From NCBI RefSeq assembly GCF_028622115.1, contig NZ_CP097263.1, positions 5,394,001-5,458,000 of the forward strand: DNA of 64,000 bases, in the 5' to 3' direction. Under the pieces are notes generated by a model. That model had not been told where the DNA came from, did not search any database, and saw nothing but the letters and a program-made list of their open reading frames with translations. Numbering within the stretch: position 1 is the first letter of the stretch; every line of letters begins with the position of its first letter. Of this stretch, positions 52,269-60,608 are shown piece after piece. The translations under genes were made by a program, and so were the position numbers. Source of the stretch: Kutzneria chonburiensis (GTDB taxonomy: Bacteria; Actinomycetota; Actinomycetes; Mycobacteriales; Pseudonocardiaceae).

Positions 52269-53171
52269 ATGCGCTTCTCCGTCGCCATCCCGCAGTTCGC
52301 CGTCGACCCGCGCGAGGTGCGCCGGTTCCTGGTCCGAGCCGAGGAGCTCGGCTTCGACGGGGCCTGGACGCAGGAGCAGATCATCGGCAGCAAGCCGGTG
52401 ATCAGCCCGCTCGAGCTGCTGGCCTACGCCGCTGCCTGCACGGAGCGCATCCGCCTTGGTTGCGCGGTGTTCGTGACGCCGCTGCGCAACCCGGTGCACC
52501 TGGCCAAGAGCATCACCTCGCTGGACCAGCTCAGCGGCGGCCGCATCGACGTCGGTGTGGGCACGGGCGGCAAGTTCCGGCCGTTCGCGGCCTTCGACTC
52601 GAGCCCCGAGCACCTGGTCACCCGCTTCACCGAGGGCCTCGACCTGATGAAACGGCTGTGGACCGAACCTTCGGTGACCTTCGACGGCCAGTTCTGGCAG
52701 CTCAAGGACGCGCCCATGGAGCCGAAGCCGGTCCAGCGCCCGCACCCGCCGGTGTGGTTCGGGGCCAACCACCCCAACGCCGTGCGCCGGGCCGTGCGGC
52801 TGGGCAACGGCTTCATCGGCGCGGGGTCGTCCACCACGGCCAAGTTCACCGAGCTGGTGCCGATCGCCCGCGCGGCGATGCAGGAGTACGGGCGACCCGA
52901 CTTCCAGATCGCCAAGCGGGTCTACCTGGCGGTCGACGACGACGCCGCCCGCGCGAAAACCCGTATCGGCGAGGCCCTCGGGGCCCTGTACGCCGGTTTC
53001 CCGCTCGGCGACCTGACCTCGGTGGCCGTCCACGGCACGCCCGACGACGTCGTGCGCGGGCTGCGGGAGGTCAAGGACGCCGGCGCGGAGATGATCCTGC
53101 TCAACCCGATGTTCGACGAGCTGGAGCAGATGGAGCGGCTGAGCAAGGACGTGCTGCCTCAGCTCACCTGA
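52269..53171 (+). CDS. LLM-class F420-dependent oxidoreductase
   Basis: This is a luciferase-like TIM barrel of about 300 aa: MRFSVAIPQFAVDPREVRRF, GAWTQEQIIGSKPVISPLELL, GCAVFVTPLRNPVHLAKSI and TSLDQLSGGRIDVGVGTGG. F420 rather than FMN use is typical for the actinobacterial subgroup. The substrate is unknown. ATG 52257, inside the hxlR end, is the alternative start; both genes probably share a transcript. Confidence 0.87.
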   Translation: MRFSVAIPQFAVDPREVRRFLVRAEELGFDGAWTQEQIIGSKPVISPLELLAYAAACTERIRLGCAVFVTPLRNPVHLAKSITSLDQLSGGRIDVGVGTGGKFRPFAAFDSSPEHLVTRFTEGLDLMKRLWTEPSVTFDGQFWQLKDAPMEPKPVQRPHPPVWFGANHPNAVRRAVRLGNGFIGAGSSTTAKFTELVPIARAAMQEYGRPDFQIAKRVYLAVDDDAARAKTRIGEALGALYAGFPLGDLTSVAVHGTPDDVVRGLREVKDAGAEMILLNPMFDELEQMERLSKDVLPQLT

Positions 53172-53221
53172 GCCGTCACCGGCCAGCCCCCAGCTGAGCG
53201 TAGCAACCCCCGCACCCCCTT

Positions 53222-53278
53222 CTGCCACATGCGCTTCCTACTTGCGCCCTGGTGCCACATAGGAAGCGCATGTGGCAG
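53222..53278. repeat. family C palindrome, copy 3
   Basis: CTGCCACATGCGCTTCCTA (53222-53240) pairs perfectly over 19 bp with 53260-53278. The arms match the copies at 42.9 and 43.2 kb. It lies 11 nt beyond the stop of the leftward racemase gene and 50 nt after the F420 oxidoreductase, at the meeting point of two convergent genes. Confidence 0.8.
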
Positions 53279-53289
53279 AAGAGGGGTGT

Positions 53290-54405
53290 TCAGCCGAGGG
53301 TGGCGATATCCTCATCGGTGTAACCGAGTTCCGACAACACTTCGGCGGTGTGCTCGCCGGAGAACGCCGGCGGGCCGGGTGTTGCCGACGGCGTGCGGCC
53401 GAATCTCGGGGCCGGCGCGGGCTGCACGATGCCGGCCAGCTCGACGAACGACTCCCGGGCCTTGTTGTGCGGATGCTGCGGTGCCTCGTCGGGGGCCAGG
53501 ATCGGGGCCAGGCAGGCGTCGCTGCCAACCGACAGCGCGGCCCATTCGTCACGGGTGCGTCGGCGCACGGCAGCGGCGATCTGTGAGCGGAGCTCAGGCC
53601 AGTTGGCCGGATCGTGCCGGTTCGAAGGCAACAGCGCCGGGTCGAGCTCCAGCAGCGTCACCAGTTCGGCGTAGAACTTCTCCTCGAGAGCGCCGATGGC
53701 CACGAACTTGTCGTCGGCGGTGACGTAGGTGTCGTAGTACGGCGCGCCGCCGTCGAGCAGGTTTCCGCCGCGGGGCTGGGAAAGGGCCCCGTTGCCCTTG
53801 AGCCCGTAGACGAAGGTCGAGAGCATGGCGGCCCCGTCGACCATGGCGGCGTCGATGACCTGGCCCAGACCGGATTGTGAGCGTTCATGCAGCGCGGCCA
53901 GGATGCCGGTGGCCATCAGCAGGCCGCCGCCGGCGAAGTCGCCGATCAGGTTCAACGGCGGAACCGGCCGACCCCCGTTCTGCCCAATGGGTTCCAGCGC
54001 ACCGGCGATGGCGATGTAGTCGATGTCGTGCCCGGCGGTGTCGGCCAGCGGCCCGGACTGGCCCCACCCGGTCATCCGCGCGTAGATCAACCGGGGGTTG
54101 CGGGCCTGGCAGTCCGCCGGCCCGATGCCGAGCCTTTCCGTTACGCCGGGCCGAAATCCCTCCACCAGGACGTCGCTGCGTTCGACCAGTCGGAGCACCG
54201 CCTCGATCGCCGCCGGCTTCTTCAGGTCGAGGGACACGGAACGGCGGCCGCGGGTCAGCGGGTCGTTGGGCACGGGCGGCGGCGCGCCGGGCCGGTCGAT
54301 GCGGATGACGTCCGCCCCCATGTCGGCCAACACCATGCAGCCGAACGGAGCCGGTGCCAGACCGGCGAGTTCGATCACACGAAGTCCAGTCAGCGGCCCG
54401 TTCAT
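53290..54405 (-). CDS. CaiB/BaiF CoA-transferase family, alpha-methylacyl-CoA racemase-like
   Basis: This 371-aa protein shows ELAGLAPAPFGCMVLADMGADVIRIDRP, FRPGVTERLGIGP, and GHDIDYIAIAGALEPIG with the His expected in the racemase active site; DAAMVDGAAML follows. The LAxLAPAPFC-type opening with GHDI/NY separates the AMACR/Mcr branch from formyl-CoA transferases. It racemises 2-methyl-branched acyl-CoAs before beta-oxidation. It is coupled by ATGA to an acyl-CoA dehydrogenase, suggesting a branched-chain or sterol side-chain breakdown step. Confidence 0.85.
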   Translation of the reverse strand: MNGPLTGLRVIELAGLAPAPFGCMVLADMGADVIRIDRPGAPPPVPNDPLTRGRRSVSLDLKKPAAIEAVLRLVERSDVLVEGFRPGVTERLGIGPADCQARNPRLIYARMTGWGQSGPLADTAGHDIDYIAIAGALEPIGQNGGRPVPPLNLIGDFAGGGLLMATGILAALHERSQSGLGQVIDAAMVDGAAMLSTFVYGLKGNGALSQPRGGNLLDGGAPYYDTYVTADDKFVAIGALEEKFYAELVTLLELDPALLPSNRHDPANWPELRSQIAAAVRRRTRDEWAALSVGSDACLAPILAPDEAPQHPHNKARESFVELAGIVQPAPAPRFGRTPSATPGPPAFSGEHTAEVLSELGYTDEDIATLG

Positions 54406-55550
54406 AGGGACCGCCCGATGATTTCCTTCATGATCTCGTTGGTGCCGCCGTAGATCTTCTGCACGCGGGCGTCGGCCCAGATCCGCGCGATCGGGTACTC
54501 CTTCATATAGCCGTAGCCGCCGAACAGCTGGAGACAGCGGTCGGCCACCCGGCAGAGCCGCTCGGTGGTCCACATCTTGGCCATCGCGGCGGTCGGCACG
54601 TCCAGCCGGCCCTCGACGTGCTGCTCGATGCACTGGTCGAGGAAGGCCCGCGCGACGGCGACCTCGGTGGCGCACTCGGCCAGCTCGAACTTGGTGTTCT
54701 GGAACTTGATCAGCTCACGGCCGAAGGCCTGCCGCTGCTTGACGTAGTCAAGGGTCAGTTCCAGTGCCGTCTCCATGCCGGCGACCGCGGCCACGGCGAT
54801 GAGCAGCCGTTCCTGCGGCAGCTGCTGCATGAGCTGGACGAAGCCCTGCCCCTCCTGCTCCCCCAGCAGATTGCCGACCGGCACCCGCACGTCGTCGAAG
54901 AACAGCTCGGAGGTGTCCTGGCCCTCCAGCCCCAGCTTGTCCAGCACCCGCCCGCGCCGGAAGCCCTCGACCTCGGCCGTCTCCACGACGATCAGGGAGA
55001 TGCCGTGCGCGCCCTGGTCGGCGTCGGTCTTGGCGACGACGATGATCAGCTCGGCCTGGGCTCCGTTGGTGATGAAGGTCTTGGCCCCGTTGATCACGTA
55101 CTCGTCGCCGTTGCGCACCGCCCTGGTCCGCACGGCCTGGAGGTCGGAGCCGGCGCCGGGCTCGCTCATGGCGATCGCCGCGACGAGATCGCCGCTGGCC
55201 AGGCGGGGCAGCCAGCGCCGTTTCTGCTCCTCGGAGCCGTAATTCCGCAGGTAGTGGGCGACGATGCCGCTGTGCACGCTGTTGCCCCATGAGCTATCCA
55301 GCGCCCGCGCCTGCTCCTCGATCAGCACGGCCTCGTGCGCGAACGTGCCGCCACCGCCGCCGTACTCCTCGGGGATGCTGATGCAGACCAGCCCGAGCTC
55401 GCCGAACCGCCGCCACAGGTCCCGGTCGACCTCATGCTGCTCGGCGAAGCGCTCCTGGTGCGGCGTCAGCTCCTTGGCGAACACGTCCCGGGCCAGCGAA
55501 CGCAGCTGGTCGAGGTCCTCGGTCATCCAGGACGAGCGGTGCTTGGCCAC
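54402..55550 (-). CDS. acyl-CoA dehydrogenase
   Basis: This 382-aa flavoenzyme has IPEEYGGGGG, AMSEPGAGSDLQAV (FAD/substrate loop), INGAKTFITNGAQA, RQAFGRELIKFQ and the C-terminal YGGTNEIMKEIIGR. It introduces the alpha-beta double bond in acyl-CoA. It leads a two-gene operon with the racemase and diverges from a TetR gene across a large palindrome, so it is probably TetR-repressed. Confidence 0.9.
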   Translation of the reverse strand: MAKHRSSWMTEDLDQLRSLARDVFAKELTPHQERFAEQHEVDRDLWRRFGELGLVCISIPEEYGGGGGTFAHEAVLIEEQARALDSSWGNSVHSGIVAHYLRNYGSEEQKRRWLPRLASGDLVAAIAMSEPGAGSDLQAVRTRAVRNGDEYVINGAKTFITNGAQAELIIVVAKTDADQGAHGISLIVVETAEVEGFRRGRVLDKLGLEGQDTSELFFDDVRVPVGNLLGEQEGQGFVQLMQQLPQERLLIAVAAVAGMETALELTLDYVKQRQAFGRELIKFQNTKFELAECATEVAVARAFLDQCIEQHVEGRLDVPTAAMAKMWTTERLCRVADRCLQLFGGYGYMKEYPIARIWADARVQKIYGGTNEIMKEIIGRSL

Positions 55551-55569
55551 GGGCGACCTCCGTCACAGA

Positions 55570-55612
55570 AACAATCAGGCCTGCCGGTAAACTTACCGGC
55601 AGCCTGGATTGT
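55570..55612. promoter_or_regulatory. TetR operator between acyl-CoA dehydrogenase and tetR
   Basis: The centre is two 10-bp arms, CTGCCGGTAA and TTACCGGCAG, separated by AC (55581-55602). AAACAATC on the left and GATTGTTT on the right extend the dyad to more than 40 nt. Position and symmetry fit autoregulation by the adjacent TetR. Confidence 0.75.
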
Positions 55613-55640
55613 TTGTGAAGACCTCGCTAGCATCGGCCGG

Positions 55641-56240
55641 GTGACCAGGCCACGGCTGACCCAGCAGGAGCGCACCGAACGCACGCGTGAGCTGCTGCTG
55701 GACGCCACCGTCGACTGCCTGGTCGAGCTGGGCTACGCCAAGACCTCGACCAACGAGATCTGCCGGCGGGCCGGCGTGTCGCGGGGCGCCCAGCAGCACC
55801 ATTTCGCCACCAAGGCCGAGCTGATGGCCGATGCCATCGAGCACCTGGTCAGCAAGCTGCTGGCCAGCATGAGCGAGCACCCGCCGTCGTCACTGCCCGG
55901 CCCGGACCGGGTGGCCATGGGCATCGACATGCTCTGGCAGGGCTATTCGGGCTCGCTGTCCACCGCCGTGATGGAGCTGTGGGTGGCCGCCCGCACCGAC
56001 CCCGAGCTGCGGGCGGCGATGCACCCGATCGACAAGGGCCTGGCCCGCCGGACCTCGGAGCTGTTCCGGGAGATGCTGGGCGATGGCGTGACCCTGGACC
56101 AGCCCGACGTGCCGCTGTGGCTGACGGTGAACCTGATCCGGGGCCTCGCCCTGGACGCCATGCTCGGCGGCGATCCGGTCCGCCGCGATCAACTGCTCCA
56201 GGAATGGAAGACGATCGCCGTCAAAACCTACGGCGTTTAG
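55641..56240 (+). CDS. TetR-family repressor
   Basis: This 199-aa repressor has an N-terminal helix-turn-helix (RTRELLLDATVDCLVELGYAKTS, EICRRAGVSRGAQQHHFATKAEL) and a C-terminal ligand domain. GTG 55641 is the first good start after the operator. It probably senses an acyl-CoA or related ligand and controls the divergent dehydrogenase/racemase operon. Its stop meets the convergent lipase stop. Confidence 0.87.
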   Translation: MTRPRLTQQERTERTRELLLDATVDCLVELGYAKTSTNEICRRAGVSRGAQQHHFATKAELMADAIEHLVSKLLASMSEHPPSSLPGPDRVAMGIDMLWQGYSGSLSTAVMELWVAARTDPELRAAMHPIDKGLARRTSELFREMLGDGVTLDQPDVPLWLTVNLIRGLALDAMLGGDPVRRDQLLQEWKTIAVKTYGV

Positions 56241-57484
56241 CAGTGCCTCCGCGGCGCCTTGAGCGTGTCCAGCAGCCGGGCCAGCACGTTCGGGTTGCCC
56301 GGCAATGAGAAGTGGTCGACACCTGGGTTGTCGTTGAGCACGTAGCTGTGGCACTTCATCGCCGCCCACACCCGGTTGGCGTTGTTGGTGATGTCCTCCT
56401 GATTGCTGTCGCCGCTCATCGTGATGAACTGACTCTGGTCGACCAGCTGGCCGATCTTCAGGTTCGGCAGCGCCGCGCCGACAATGGTCGGCAGACCGGA
56501 ACCCTTTTCGGCGGTCACGTCCACATCCGGGAAATATTTCGGCGTGCTGAACCGGACAAAACCGATGTAGTACCGGGCGATCTCGGCTTCCGTGGTCAAC
56601 CCGGCATCGCGCAGCAGCTGCGGCCAGTCCCGCGGGGTGTAGCTCTTCCCGGTTGAATTGTCCTTGATGACCGTCTCCCGGTCACCGAAGATCGTCGGGT
56701 CGGAGGCGCTCAGATAGGTCGACGGCGCGGTGAGGTACAGCTGGGCGCTGCTGACCGCGTTCTCGATCGTCTTCGGATAACCGAAGTCCGGCACGTTCAA
56801 TCCGGTGAACAACACGGAGTAGAGCAGCCCCTGGCCCGGGAAGTTGCCGGCCAACGGGGTGAAGCCGTGGATGTAGGTGTCACGCCAGGCCTTGCTGGTG
56901 TGGGTCAGCAGGTACTGGATGTAGATCGGCCCGTTGGAATGGCCGATCAGCTGCACCGGCCGGTTGCCGTTCTGGTGGTACGTCTGCTCGACCAGCGCCT
57001 TGGCCCGGGCGAGAAAGCCGCCCTGGTCGGGCGTGAGCCGGGCGTCGTAGCCGGCCACCCGGATGTCCCGGTTCCGGGTGTAGCCGGCCGATTCCAGGGT
57101 CTTGTACAGCGGCTCGTAGAACGGCGCGCTCTCGGTCCGGCCGTAGTCGATCACGTTGACCCGCACGCCCTGCTGCTCGGCGAAGCGCAGCGGCATCGGC
57201 TTGGCCGGATTGTCGTCGTAGCGCAGGGTTTCCAGCTCGTCCTGGCACACCTGGCTGAACGCGCTGGGCTGGTCGTTCTGGAACCAGTCCTGGAAGCCGC
57301 CCGAGCGTGGGCAGTTCGGGTCGGTGGTCTGGTTCCGCACCGTCACCTGGAGCTTGGTCAGGTGGAAGGCCGGGAACAGCACGACCGGCGTGCGGCCGGG
57401 TGAGGATGCCTCGGCCACACCCGGCAGCACGGCGAGCGCGACGGCGGCGGCCACCACCGCGCGGAGGAGGAACCTGGGGGTCAT
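56237..57484 (-). CDS. secreted LCAT-like lipase/acyltransferase
   Basis: This exported alpha/beta hydrolase of about 415 aa has a signal peptide (about 1-25) and PVVLFPAFHLTKLQV near the mature N-terminus. The nucleophile elbow is in LIGHSNGPIYIQYLL, a glycine-rich PLAGNFPGQG follows, and DHFSLPGNPNVL carries the likely His. It fits the lecithin:cholesterol acyltransferase family, whose bacterial members act on lipids. ATG 57496 is four codons upstream. It is oriented like the ABC exporter operon, 40 nt downstream of it. Confidence 0.78.
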   Translation of the reverse strand: MTPRFLLRAVVAAAVALAVLPGVAEASSPGRTPVVLFPAFHLTKLQVTVRNQTTDPNCPRSGGFQDWFQNDQPSAFSQVCQDELETLRYDDNPAKPMPLRFAEQQGVRVNVIDYGRTESAPFYEPLYKTLESAGYTRNRDIRVAGYDARLTPDQGGFLARAKALVEQTYHQNGNRPVQLIGHSNGPIYIQYLLTHTSKAWRDTYIHGFTPLAGNFPGQGLLYSVLFTGLNVPDFGYPKTIENAVSSAQLYLTAPSTYLSASDPTIFGDRETVIKDNSTGKSYTPRDWPQLLRDAGLTTEAEIARYYIGFVRFSTPKYFPDVDVTAEKGSGLPTIVGAALPNLKIGQLVDQSQFITMSGDSNQEDITNNANRVWAAMKCHSYVLNDNPGVDHFSLPGNPNVLARLLDTLKAPRRHC

Positions 57485-57523
57485 GCCGGCCAACATAACG
57501 CCGGCCGGCCGGGCGAGCAGTCC

Positions 57524-59188
57524 TCAGTGCGTGACGGGGAAGGAAAGTCGGTCCGGCAGGTGGACGACCCTGTCCGCCAACGCCACCAACCGCGGGTCGT
57601 GGGTGATCAGGATGGTGCTGCGGCCGCCGGCCAGCCGCCGCAGCGGCTCGATCACGCGCCGCGCCGCCGGCCCGTCCAGGCTCGACGTCGGCTCGTCCAG
57701 CACGAGCACCGGTGCGTCGGCCAGCAGCGCCCGAGCAATGGCGATGCGCTGCCGCTGTCCGCCGGACAGGCGATACCCGCGGTCGCCGACGAGCGTGTCG
57801 TAGCCGTCGGGCAGGCTCTGCACGAAATCCTCGGCATCGGCGGCCCTCGCCGCCGCGACGATCTCGTCGCGGGTGGCGTCCGGCCGGCCGTAGGCGATGT
57901 TGTCCGCGATGGTGCCGTGGAACATCAACGTCTCCTGGCTGAGCAGCGATATGTCTCGACGGAGCGCGGCCAGCGGCAGCGTCCGGACGTCCACGCCGTC
58001 CAGCCGCACGGTGCCCTCGGACGTGTCGTAGAACCGCAGCAGCAGCCTGGCCACCGTGGATTTGCCGGCGCCGCTCTCCCCGGTCACGGCCACCAGTTCA
58101 CCGGGCCGCACGATCAGCCGGAAGCCGTCGAGCACCGGCTCGTCCGTGTCGGGATAGCGGAAACCCACGTCGTGGAAGGAAACCAGGCCCTTCGCGCGAC
58201 CCGGATCGACCGCGGTCGGCTCGTCGCGGACGGTCGGCTCGGCGTCCAGCAGCTCCAGCAGGCGCGCCGAACCGCTGGTGGCCTGCGCGACGGTCAGCGA
58301 CAGTTGGCCGAGCGCCCGGATCGGCGGATACAGGTAGCCGAGGAAGGCGGCGAACGCGAAAAGACCGCCAATCGTGAGCCGGTGCTGGGCGATCTCCCAC
58401 GCGCCGAAACCGATCACCGCCAGCACGCTCACCGTCTCCATCACGTACACCATGGCCGGGTACAGCGCGCCGAACCGGGCCAGCGCGAGCTTGCTGCGCA
58501 TCCAGCCGAGGCCGAGCTCGCCGACCCGTCCGGGCCGGCCGTGTACCTGGACCAGCGCCATGTTGGCCAGGTCCTCCTCGATCACGCCCGTGAGCAGGCC
58601 GTGCCGGGCCCGTTCGACCTGGGCCAGCTTCGTCACCCGGCGGGCGAACCAGCGGGCGAGCAGCACGAAACCCGGGATCACCGCGACTGCCGCGAGGGCC
58701 AGCTCCCAGCTCAGCAGCACCGCGGCCGCCGCGAAGAACACCACGCTGACCAGCGAGGTGAACGTCTGCACGACGCCGGAGCCGACCAGCGCCTCCACCG
58801 ACTCGACGTCACTGGTCAGACGGGCGACCAGGTCGCCGCGCTGCCGCTTGGCGAAGAAGTCCGGCGACAACGTCCGCAGATGGGCAAACACCTTGTCACG
58901 CAAGGAAAGCAGGAACCGCTCGCCGGCCAGCGCGGTCAGGTACTGGCCGACGGAGCCGACCACGCCGGACAGCAGCGCCACGCCGGCCCACACCGCCGCC
59001 GGCCGCCAGAACGCGGCCAGATCCCCGTTCTTCAGCACGGTGTCGGTGATGCCGGAGAACAGCCAGATGGCCGTCGTGTCACAGCCGGCTGCCGCCACCA
59101 GCAGCAGCGCGGCGGCGCCGAGCAGCCGGCGGTTGGACCGGGCCAACGGCCAGAACCGGGCGAAGACCACCCGTGCCGGTGCCAGCAC
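57524..59188 (-). CDS. ABC half-transporter (exporter type) next to the small-peptide gene
   Basis: This half-transporter of about 554 aa has a six-helix ABC membrane domain (residues 15-310) and a nucleotide-binding domain: Walker A GESGAGKST, LSGGQRQRIAIARALL and VLVLDEPTSSLD. It has no peptidase-C39 domain, so it would not cleave a leader itself. AAGGAGGG precedes GTG 59188, which I prefer over 59203. It lies downstream of a 48-codon gene, separated by a hairpin, and of a two-component system on the same strand. Export or self-protection for the peptide is the natural inference. Confidence 0.85.
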   Translation of the reverse strand: MLAPARVVFARFWPLARSNRRLLGAAALLLVAAAGCDTTAIWLFSGITDTVLKNGDLAAFWRPAAVWAGVALLSGVVGSVGQYLTALAGERFLLSLRDKVFAHLRTLSPDFFAKRQRGDLVARLTSDVESVEALVGSGVVQTFTSLVSVVFFAAAAVLLSWELALAAVAVIPGFVLLARWFARRVTKLAQVERARHGLLTGVIEEDLANMALVQVHGRPGRVGELGLGWMRSKLALARFGALYPAMVYVMETVSVLAVIGFGAWEIAQHRLTIGGLFAFAAFLGYLYPPIRALGQLSLTVAQATSGSARLLELLDAEPTVRDEPTAVDPGRAKGLVSFHDVGFRYPDTDEPVLDGFRLIVRPGELVAVTGESGAGKSTVARLLLRFYDTSEGTVRLDGVDVRTLPLAALRRDISLLSQETLMFHGTIADNIAYGRPDATRDEIVAAARAADAEDFVQSLPDGYDTLVGDRGYRLSGGQRQRIAIARALLADAPVLVLDEPTSSLDGPAARRVIEPLRRLAGGRSTILITHDPRLVALADRVVHLPDRLSFPVTH

Positions 59189-59206
59189 GACACCCTCCTT
59201 CATGGT

Positions 59207-59242
59207 GGTGGGGCCGGTCCCCCGACGGACACCGGCCCCACC
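59207..59242 (-). terminator. attenuator-like hairpin between peptide gene and exporter
   Basis: GGTGGGGCCGGT (59207-59218) pairs perfectly with ACCGGCCCCACC (59231-59242). It lies between the 48-codon gene and the exporter, close to the exporter ribosome site. It could make the short gene more highly expressed than the exporter. Confidence 0.65.
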
Positions 59243-59257
59243 GTCACCGGATCCGGC

Positions 59258-59404
59258 TCAGCGGCGGCGCGCCGGCACGAAGATCACGCCCTGGGCCGGC
59301 CGGCCCAGCACCACGGTCGCCCAGCCGGGGCCGCACGGCAGACCCGGGATCGTGGTGACCGGCGCCGCCACGACCGGAACGGTGGGAATGCAGTTCGCTG
59401 CCAT
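59258..59404 (-). CDS. 48-aa peptide between two-component system and exporter
   Basis: ATG 59404 follows GAAGGAG at ideal spacing. The 48-residue product begins MAANCIPTVPVVAAPV and ends VFVPARRR (preceded by I). It has Cys5 and Cys24, many Val/Pro/Gly and a basic tail. It has no signal peptide, so release would need a transporter, and an exporter gene follows. The promoter carries the direct repeats shared with the response-regulator and 68-aa peptide promoters. It could be a signalling peptide, bacteriocin or RiPP precursor; I do not recognise a family. Confidence 0.6.
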   Translation of the reverse strand: MAANCIPTVPVVAAPVTTIPGLPCGPGWATVVLGRPAQGVIFVPARRR

Positions 59405-59440
59405 GGGAAACTCCTTCTCGTTGTCGGATCGACAAGAGAA

Positions 59441-59474
59441 ACGCTATGCGGCAACGCCTTTCCACGATGTTTCC
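59441..59474 (-). promoter_or_regulatory. response-regulator-type promoter of the 48-aa peptide gene
   Basis: On the minus strand it reads GGAAAC-N5-GGAAAG-N11-TAGCGT. The 11-nt period of the half-sites is typical of OmpR-family tandem binding. The leader holds GAAGGAG. Confidence 0.7.
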
Positions 59475-59501
59475 AGCGACTGAGAAGTATCTGAGTGAAG
59501 C

Positions 59502-60608
59502 TCAGGTGAACTCGACCCGGACGGTGAGGCCGCCGTCGCGGCGGGCCTTGGCGTGCACCCGGCCGCCGTGGGCCCGCACGATGGACTGCACAATGGAAAG
59601 ACCCAGTCCGGTGCCCTCGTCGCTGGTCCGACCGCCGCCGCGCCGGAACGGCTCGAACAGCTCGGCCACCTGGTCGGGATCCACCACCGGCCCCGAATTG
59701 GACACGACCAGCCCACGCGCGGGATCGGTGCGCACCCGCAGTTCACCGCCGTCCACGTTGTGCCGCACGGCATTGCCGATGAGATTGCCGACCAGTTGCC
59801 GCAGCAGCATGGAATCCCCGAGCACCTCGCACGGCACCAACTGCTCGGTCACCGTGAGCCGGCGGCGCTGGATCGCCTCGGTCTGCTCGCCCAGCTGCTC
59901 CTCGACCAGGGCGTGCAGCGCGACCGGCTCCCGGTGCTCCAGTCCACGATCGCTGCGGGCCAACAACAACAGCCCGTCGATCAGCCGTTCGCTGCGCCGG
60001 TTCGCGTCCAGCAACTTCTGCACCACGTCCGGATCGGCGTCGGCCAGGCCGATCTGCACCGCCGCCCGCTGGATGGCCAGCGGCGTGCGCAGCTCGTGCG
60101 AGGCGTTGGCGATGAACCGGCGCTGGCTCTCGAACGCCGCCTCCAGCCGGGCCAGCATGTCGTCGAAGGTGCTGGCCAGCTCGGTCAGTTCGTCGGCCGG
60201 GCCGGCCAACGCGATGCGCTCGTGCAGGTTGTCCGAGGACAGCCGCCGCGCGGTGGCGCTGATCCGGTGCAGCGGGGCGAGCACCCGCCCGGAGACCCAC
60301 CAGCCGACGGCGATCGCCAGCACGGCCAGCACCGGCAGCGACACCGCCGACACCACCAGCAGCTTGTCCAGCACGGTCTGACTGGAGACCTCGGCGATCT
60401 GGGCCGGCGTCACCGTCACGTCGTAGGGCTCGGTCTCGACCGGCACGCCATCGCCGAAGACGACCCCCTCCGCGCCGACCGCCGAGGACAGCTGAGACAC
60501 CAGGTTGTTGCCCAGCAACAGGTACACCACGACCATCAGCACCAGGCCCGCGGCGAACACCAGCAGCCCGTACAGGGCGGTCAGTCTGGTTCGGACGGTC
60601 AGCCGCAC
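59502..60608 (-). CDS. HAMP sensor histidine kinase
   Basis: This 368-aa kinase has TM1 (about 13-35), an extracytoplasmic sensor of about 50 residues, TM2 (about 84-105), HAMP, HisKA (NASHELRTPLA, about residue 170) and HATPase_c (NLIGNAVRHN, DEGTGLGLSIVQSI). GTG 60608 overlaps the response-regulator end by 10 nt. The small sensor could read a peptide or envelope stress. It probably controls the small-peptide regulon. Confidence 0.9.
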   Translation of the reverse strand: MRLTVRTRLTALYGLLVFAAGLVLMVVVYLLLGNNLVSQLSSAVGAEGVVFGDGVPVETEPYDVTVTPAQIAEVSSQTVLDKLLVVSAVSLPVLAVLAIAVGWWVSGRVLAPLHRISATARRLSSDNLHERIALAGPADELTELASTFDDMLARLEAAFESQRRFIANASHELRTPLAIQRAAVQIGLADADPDVVQKLLDANRRSERLIDGLLLLARSDRGLEHREPVALHALVEEQLGEQTEAIQRRRLTVTEQLVPCEVLGDSMLLRQLVGNLIGNAVRHNVDGGELRVRTDPARGLVVSNSGPVVDPDQVAELFEPFRRGGGRTSDEGTGLGLSIVQSIVRAHGGRVHAKARRDGGLTVRVEFT

